From: Caryophanales bacterium UBA6380
GTDB lineage: Bacteria; Bacillota_I; Bacilli_A; RFN20; CAG-826
Assembly: GCA_002438785.1 (NCBI GenBank)
Contig: DJQS01000011.1
Coordinates: 94,903 to 158,902, forward strand
Reading direction: 5' to 3'
Length of the DNA stretch: 64,000 bases
Below, one piece after another: positions 58,934-64,000 of this stretch. Each line of letters opens with the position of its first letter. Within the stretch, counting starts at the first letter, position 1. The translations under genes were made by a program, and so were the position numbers. Under the pieces are notes generated by a model. That model was not told the origin of the DNA. It saw only the letters and a program-made list of their open reading frames with translations, and ran no database searches.

Positions 58934-61315
58934 TTATAGAGGTAAATCTTTCTTATTGAAATAAGCTATACCAATATTTGTTGTTATAAGAGAAATTGCC
59001 AATAAACCAACTAATTTAAGCCAATAAATAGCTTCGCCATTCATGGCCGCAAGGCCATCATATAAAGAGTCGATTGTAAAATAATTAAAAATATCCATTG
59101 AGTCAATTCTAATAGCTCCAGGCATTGCCTTGCTCCCAAATAATCCTAAAATTGAACATATAAAGAAAAATATATTGATTCCACCACCAATTCCTATTGC
59201 ATAACGAGTTTTATTAAATATACAACTAGATAAAAAGCAAATTCCACTCATTGCAATAATAACCATTACAGATCCTAAAGCAAATTTAAGAATATCAGAT
59301 AAAAGTAATGATTCTAAGAAATCAGTTCCTCCAATTGCAATACCAACTTCTCTAGAAATAATTGCCCCTAAAAATAAGATAATTCCAGAAGCTATTTCAC
59401 TAACAGCTAAATAAACTGCTTGAGTAAATACAAATGTATTTCTAGTTGTAGGTGTTGCTAAAGTAAAAGCTAAAGAGCCAGTTTCTACTTTTTCTGCAAC
59501 TAATCCGTTTGACAAGATGATTGTGTATACTAAAGGCATAAGTAAACATGCCATTCCAAAAGCAACTACACCAACCATAAATCCATAAGTATTCATGTTT
59601 CCTAATTCAGTGAGTGTATCCATCAAATCTAAAGGTAAGGAACCAGTAACAGTTTTACAAGCTAACGACATACTTACTAGCATTGCATCCATCATAGAAT
59701 ATTTATTACTATATTCATTATATAAATCATTGTAACTACTTAACCCACTTACTGCATAGACTCTTAGTAATTTTATAATTGACTCTCCAGTCATTCCCAT
59801 GTAATCGCTTGGTAATTCATCAATAGAAATAATTGACGTACCTTTAGCAGTGTTATACTGGTTAATTATTGTATTTTGACCTTCTTCAATTATCGTATCA
59901 ATTGACTTATTTTTAATTGCTTCATAATCAATATTCTCCCCATCAAAATATGCGTTCTTATTTTCATAATTTCTATTAATAAATTCCACCATAAAAGAAC
60001 TTATATATTTTTTAGACATGTCTATTGAAGACTTAGCATCTTCTTTAGCTTTTTTTATTTCCTTATCAGAATATTCTTTACCTGTAATAATTGCTTTGTT
60101 TTTCTTTTCTAAAATACTAGGTGCATTGCCCATTGTACCATTAACTCTAATAAATTTATCTGGCTCATATTTGGTCGATTCTACTTCTTTGTAAATAATA
60201 TTTCCATTACTATCAACTGTACCGGTTGATTCTTTTATTAATGGAAGCCCTCTAACACTTGTTATGTATTCAACTTTGTATGAAGGAAGATAATTTAAAT
60301 AAGCAAAATCTTCCAAAGAATTAACAATTACATCAATTACAGCATTAGATAAACTTTCGTTGTAATAATTATCAACGTTACCAATAAACGATTCTTTTCT
60401 TTCTTCATATTTTTCTTTTAAATCATCAATTAAGTAATTTACTTGTTCGCTCAAAGATGTATCCGTAGCTAATCGGATAATTTCAAAAGAAACTTCAGTT
60501 GAAACTTCTTTTGCAATTGTTTTTAACTTTGTTGCATCGTTAATACCATCTATTCTACCATTATAAGTATCAATTGAAGAAATTACTAAATTTTTTATTT
60601 TTTCAACATTTTCATCACTTACCTGCTCATATTGTTTTTTAATTGTATCTGATAAATAGTTTCCAATAGCATTAATTAATCTATTTTTAGTTGAAGTGTT
60701 ATCGTTCATTGTATGATAATATTCATCTATATAATATGGAATAATTTGTTTAACAAGTTCTTTTTGCTCATTGCTCATTGATGAAAATAAATTTAAATAA
60801 GTGTTAACAAGACTAATAGTTTGACTTTTAGCACTTTCATGATTATTTTCAATATCATATAAACGCTTATACGTAGTCTCAACGTATTTTAGAGATTGTT
60901 GTGTATTGGAATCATCAATTTGTTCATACATCGACGATAAAGAATTTACTAATTCTTTTTGATTATTTGAAAACATTTCATATGTTTCAGCAGCTTGACT
61001 AAAACCAGTATAAAGCCCAATAACACCAGTTTTAACAGTCGATTCTGTGTCGGCGTTTTGAAACATATCAGTCATAGCTTTTTTTGTTTCATTTATGTTT
61101 AAACTTGCTAAAATCATTACAACAATAATAACTAATAAAGCATTGCCTAACGAAACAATTGACCATGAGCCCCAATAACTTTTGATGTTTTCTTTAAATA
61201 AAGCCCACGAAAATAAGCCTTTATGTCTATTACTGGTTAGTTTTATAGTATTGGTATTTTCAGGAAATTCTAAATTTTCATTTGTATTTAGCTGACTTTT
61301 TTTATTTTTTAGCAT
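58934..61315 (-). CDS. ABC-2-type permease with very large extracellular domain
   Basis: 793 residues. A cytoplasmic ~50-residue start, a membrane segment (LGNALLVIIVVMILASL), then nearly 500 mostly helical, charged extracellular residues, followed by about six membrane segments (start NMNTYGFMVGVVAFGMACLL; VETGSLAFTLATPTTRNTFV in a cytoplasmic loop) as in ABC-2 permeases. No second permease is encoded, so it probably works as a homodimer with the two upstream ATPases. ATG at 61315 follows AAAGGAG within the ATPase gene end. Substrate unknown. Confidence 0.85.
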   Translation of the reverse strand: MLKNKKSQLNTNENLEFPENTNTIKLTSNRHKGLFSWALFKENIKSYWGSWSIVSLGNALLVIIVVMILASLNINETKKAMTDMFQNADTESTVKTGVIGLYTGFSQAAETYEMFSNNQKELVNSLSSMYEQIDDSNTQQSLKYVETTYKRLYDIENNHESAKSQTISLVNTYLNLFSSMSNEQKELVKQIIPYYIDEYYHTMNDNTSTKNRLINAIGNYLSDTIKKQYEQVSDENVEKIKNLVISSIDTYNGRIDGINDATKLKTIAKEVSTEVSFEIIRLATDTSLSEQVNYLIDDLKEKYEERKESFIGNVDNYYNESLSNAVIDVIVNSLEDFAYLNYLPSYKVEYITSVRGLPLIKESTGTVDSNGNIIYKEVESTKYEPDKFIRVNGTMGNAPSILEKKNKAIITGKEYSDKEIKKAKEDAKSSIDMSKKYISSFMVEFINRNYENKNAYFDGENIDYEAIKNKSIDTIIEEGQNTIINQYNTAKGTSIISIDELPSDYMGMTGESIIKLLRVYAVSGLSSYNDLYNEYSNKYSMMDAMLVSMSLACKTVTGSLPLDLMDTLTELGNMNTYGFMVGVVAFGMACLLMPLVYTIILSNGLVAEKVETGSLAFTLATPTTRNTFVFTQAVYLAVSEIASGIILFLGAIISREVGIAIGGTDFLESLLLSDILKFALGSVMVIIAMSGICFLSSCIFNKTRYAIGIGGGINIFFFICSILGLFGSKAMPGAIRIDSMDIFNYFTIDSLYDGLAAMNGEAIYWLKLVGLLAISLITTNIGIAYFNKKDLPL

Positions 61316-62216
61316 ATAAATTATCTCCTTTCCTTCTTTCCTCAAAATATTTAGTTAAATCATATTTTATTTCACTAAAAAATCTTAAATCATAATTAGA
61401 TAATTCTCTTATTAAAATTGAAATATTACTTTTTTTAACTCTTAATGTTAATTGATTAAATTTTTCTTGTTCTCGAATTATATCAGTTCGAGAATATTTA
61501 AATTTTTCATAAGCTTCTTTTTCCTTAAATTCAAATTTAAAATCTCTAAAATCAATATTATGAATAAAATTAACATCAGCAATATCTAATATTTTACCAT
61601 TAGAAAGCAAAATTACTCTATCACAAACCTTTTCTAATTCTTCAATACTATTACTAGACATGAAGATGGTTGTACCTTTATTTTTTTCTTCTAAAACTAT
61701 TTTAAGTAACTCATCTCTCATCAATGGATCTAGACCTGTTGTTGGTTCATCTAAGAAAACGATTGGAGGATGTTTCATAAATGCAGTTACTATCGCAGTT
61801 TTCTGTTTCATGCCTTTAGACATTCTTTTTGGATATGCGCGAATATCAAGTTGTAAACGTTTAATTAATGAATCTGCATATTCAAAATCAGTTATTCCAC
61901 ACATTTTGGCATAACTATGTAGAAAAATAATTCCGCTTTTTACATCAGGAAAATTAATTTCACCTGGAACATATCCTATATATCTTTTAGTATCAGCAGC
62001 ACATTTATAAGCATCTAAATTATCTATGGTTATTTTACCACTATCAGATTTTATAAATCCCATTAATTGTCTCATCAATGTAGTTTTACCAGCACCATTT
62101 TCTCCGACAATTCCAACAGCTTCGCCCTTTGATATATCAAAAGAAATATTAAAATTTCCTCTTCCTTGGCCATAATCTTTAGTAACATTATCTATTATTA
62201 TATATTTATTAGGCAT
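61302..62216 (-). CDS. ABC transporter ATP-binding protein (second of two)
   Basis: 304-residue ATPase. Walker A is GENGAGKTT, the signature region is MSKGMKQKTAI and Walker B is IVFLDEPTTGLDP; the family is that of ABC-2 exporters (CcmA-like). The start DNVTKDYGQGRGNFNISFD is nearly the same as in the next ATPase, so the two arose by duplication. 14-base overlap with the permease. Confidence 0.92.
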   Translation of the reverse strand: MPNKYIIIDNVTKDYGQGRGNFNISFDISKGEAVGIVGENGAGKTTLMRQLMGFIKSDSGKITIDNLDAYKCAADTKRYIGYVPGEINFPDVKSGIIFLHSYAKMCGITDFEYADSLIKRLQLDIRAYPKRMSKGMKQKTAIVTAFMKHPPIVFLDEPTTGLDPLMRDELLKIVLEEKNKGTTIFMSSNSIEELEKVCDRVILLSNGKILDIADVNFIHNIDFRDFKFEFKEKEAYEKFKYSRTDIIREQEKFNQLTLRVKKSNISILIRELSNYDLRFFSEIKYDLTKYFEERRKGDNLYAKK

Positions 62217-62217
62217 A

Positions 62218-63147
62218 TTAATTTATCCCAACATAAGATTTATTTTCCTTATAAAAAGACATGAAATAATCTTCCAAAGTCTCTTTAATTTCTTTAAAAT
62301 CAATCAATTCGTATTTTGAAAGGTCTTTCATTAAGTAATTTATATTTGAATCATTAATTGAAAGTACTACTTCATAATTTTTTTTATCATGATGAACAAT
62401 TTTAAGAAAATTTTGCTCTTCATTTAAAAAAGAATTAAAATCATATAAATTTATAAAATTTAAAATATAATTCTTGTTAGCTTTGTGTTTTAGATCACTT
62501 GATAGAAAAATTGACACAATTTTTCCATCTTTTATAACAGCGATTCGATCGCAGCAATCATCTATTTCTTTAAAAATATGACTCGACATAAGAATAGTTT
62601 TTCCACGTTTTTTTTCTTCAAGAACTAAATTAATGAATACATCTTGCATTTCTGGATCTAAGCCACTACTAGGTTCATCCATAATTATTATATCTGGGTC
62701 ATTCATAAAACAACAAACAACTGCCAATTTCCTTTTCATTCCTAAAGACATTTCTTTGCATAATAATTTAGTATCTAATTTAAATAAAGTAATTAAATAA
62801 TTTAAAAAAGTGTCATCAACTACATTCTTTAATGATTTTTGTATTTTAATAAATTCTGCACCTGTTAGAGCTTCTGGCAAGGCAATTTCTCCTGGTAAAT
62901 ATGATACGTTTTTCATTACTTCTTCATGATATTTAAAACTATTCTTACCATCAATCAAAGTTTCACCATGATCAGGTTTTGAAAATCCCATTAAATGGCG
63001 AATTGTCGTAGATTTACCTGCACCATTTGGACCTAAAAATCCAAAGCATTCGCCTTTAAACACATCAAAAGAAACACCAAAGATGCCACGACCTTGTCCG
63101 TAATCTTTTTCTAAATTTTTAATTTCGATTACACGATTGCCTTCCAT
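62218..63147 (-). CDS. ABC transporter ATP-binding protein (first of two)
   Basis: 309-residue ATPase, with Walker A GPNGAGKST, signature MSLGMKRKLAV and Walker B IIIMDEPSSGLDP. First gene of the three-gene exporter unit, divergent from a TetR gene. GGAGG is 5 bases before the ATG at 63147. The ATGs at 63159 and 63150 are possible too. The two unlike ATPases with one permease suggest an asymmetric motor. Confidence 0.92.
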   Translation of the reverse strand: MEGNRVIEIKNLEKDYGQGRGIFGVSFDVFKGECFGFLGPNGAGKSTTIRHLMGFSKPDHGETLIDGKNSFKYHEEVMKNVSYLPGEIALPEALTGAEFIKIQKSLKNVVDDTFLNYLITLFKLDTKLLCKEMSLGMKRKLAVVCCFMNDPDIIIMDEPSSGLDPEMQDVFINLVLEEKKRGKTILMSSHIFKEIDDCCDRIAVIKDGKIVSIFLSSDLKHKANKNYILNFINLYDFNSFLNEEQNFLKIVHHDKKNYEVVLSINDSNINYLMKDLSKYELIDFKEIKETLEDYFMSFYKENKSYVGIN

Positions 63148-63204
63148 CATTTCCTCCATTTATTATTATAATACATTAGTTTTTTAAGATACTCTATAAC
63201 TATT

Positions 63205-63234
63205 TTACTTGTATTACAATAGTTTACTTGTATA
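63205..63234. promoter_or_regulatory. Direct-repeat operator candidate between exporter and TetR genes
   Basis: TTTACTTGTAT occurs at 63205-63215 and 63224-63234, 19 bases apart. On the plus strand TTGTAT and TATAAT within the repeats make a 16-base-spaced promoter pointing to the TetR gene. A TetR dimer bound here could control both divergent units. The repeat identity is seen; the role is inference. Confidence 0.5.
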
Positions 63235-63317
63235 ATAATATTTATACATTAGTATCAAGTCAATACTCATGTATAGTTATTAAACTTTTTATTAAAATAA
63301 GTTTATTTTGGAGTTTT

Positions 63318-63917
63318 ATGAAAGCAATGATAAAGAAAAAAGAAGACGCAAGAATTGTTAGAAGTAAAAGAGACCTAGCAAATTCATTAGAAAAATTATT
63401 AGAACTTAAAAATTATGATGATATCACGATTAAAGAAATCTGTGAAAATGCATTAGTTAGTAAATTAACTTTCTATAATAATTTTTATGATAAAAATGAA
63501 CTTTTAAAGTTTCTTTTTGCTAGATATGTAAATGAGATTACCTCTGAAATAGATTTATTATTTAATTATAAAAAAGATAATAAAGTATTATATAAAGATA
63601 TAATAAGAACAATAATCCATTATTTTTATAAAAATAAAGAGAGATTTTCAAAAGTTATTCAAAATGATAGATCACATACTATGTTTTGGAATATAAATTT
63701 ATTCATAAATGATATAACTCCATTATTGACATCAATTTATGATAAGCTAATTCACTTTAATGTTCCAAAAGAGATCTTATCTTCTTATTATGTTGGTGCA
63801 TTTGCAAACATTCTTTATACAACAAACGAGAAAGATTTAAATATAAGCGAAGAAAAAATGACTGAATATATTTATAATCTCACTTTAGGTTTAGGAATTA
63901 AAATAATAAACGATTAA
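63318..63917 (+). CDS. TetR family transcriptional regulator
   Basis: 199 residues. The N-terminal HTH has RSKRDLANSLEKLLELKNYD, DITIKEICENALVSKLTFYN and NFYDKNELLKFL, a standard TetR_N domain; the C-terminal helical region binds an unknown ligand. The ATG at 63318 has GGAG upstream. Longer in-frame starts upstream (to 63228) would run through the promoter. It is likely the local repressor of the divergent ABC-2 exporter. Confidence 0.9.
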   Translation: MKAMIKKKEDARIVRSKRDLANSLEKLLELKNYDDITIKEICENALVSKLTFYNNFYDKNELLKFLFARYVNEITSEIDLLFNYKKDNKVLYKDIIRTIIHYFYKNKERFSKVIQNDRSHTMFWNINLFINDITPLLTSIYDKLIHFNVPKEILSSYYVGAFANILYTTNEKDLNISEEKMTEYIYNLTLGLGIKIIND

Positions 63918-64000
63918 TTTGTATTGCTATTTAATAATAATCGTTAAATTTATAAATCTTTGATTATATGCATTTTTTATCGTAAATTCTTAAACTAAAT

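Noticed and set aside
63918..64000. AACGAT/ATCGTT hairpin after the TetR gene as a terminator
   Set aside because: The stem is only 6 bp with a ~30-base loop and no T run.

Overview
The window is a chromosomal piece of a very AT-rich, low-GC Gram-positive bacterium of the Bacilli, probably one of the fermentative gut lineages near Erysipelotrichales, RF39/RFN20 or Acholeplasma relatives. This placement is inferred from the compact gene layout, the rimP-nusA and S10-spc-alpha operons, RNase J, YlbF, Spx, CcpA-type cre sites, SipW peptidases and an [FeFe] hydrogenase. The genetic code is standard. TGA serves as a stop (for example an ATGA overlap at 10966-10969 and the adk stop at 45106), and tryptophan is TGG, so this is not a code-4 mycoplasma. 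No tRNA, rRNA, CRISPR, prophage or insertion sequence was seen.

Region 1 (1-7725, minus strand) holds infB (cut by the window edge), ylxR, nusA and rimP behind a good promoter and an attenuator-like hairpin. Upstream is a PhnDCEE-type ABC importer with a small P-loop kinase at its end and a perfect cre box in its control region. Region 2 (7726-15878) is a SipW surface-protein module: three proteins with a variant SAW-type signal peptide and their dedicated signal peptidase, divergent from a two-component system whose kinase has a 7TM sensor. Region 3 (15965-24022) has the trimeric NADH-linked hydrogenase HydABC, whose promoter carries a perfect cre palindrome, and a divergent heterodimeric ABC exporter.

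Region 4 (24075-33521) contains an ArsB/NhaD-type permease, a HlyIII protein, a pantothenate module (ECF S component plus CoaX) and a second SipW module, which consists of a large Ig-like surface protein, a 47-residue secreted peptide gene and another enlarged SipW. An XRE regulator and a YitT protein follow. Region 5 (33716-41690) is housekeeping: a membrane thioredoxin-like protein, coaD-rsmD-ylbF, def, rnjA, maf, nadK, a CYTH protein, a Spx-like protein and a HAD phosphatase.

Region 6 (41754-56567, minus strand) is the complete S10-spc-alpha superoperon from rpsJ to rplQ, with secY, adk, map, infA and rpoA. It lacks rpmD (L30). Several ribosomal proteins carry charged extensions, most strikingly L22. 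Upstream of rpsJ lie a promoter with a structured leader and then a badly decayed Cof-type HAD hydrolase pseudogene. Region 7 (58054-63917) holds an orphan RpiR regulator and a TetR-controlled ABC-2 exporter with two different ATPases and a permease with a very large extracellular loop.

The genes connect as growth machinery (transcription, translation, CoA and NADP supply), redox disposal through H2 under carbon catabolite control, and two parallel systems for exporting SipW-processed surface proteins. A recurring feature is that seven start-of-unit genes have no Shine-Dalgarno sequence but a -10 hexamer 6-8 nt before the start codon, which suggests leaderless mRNAs.
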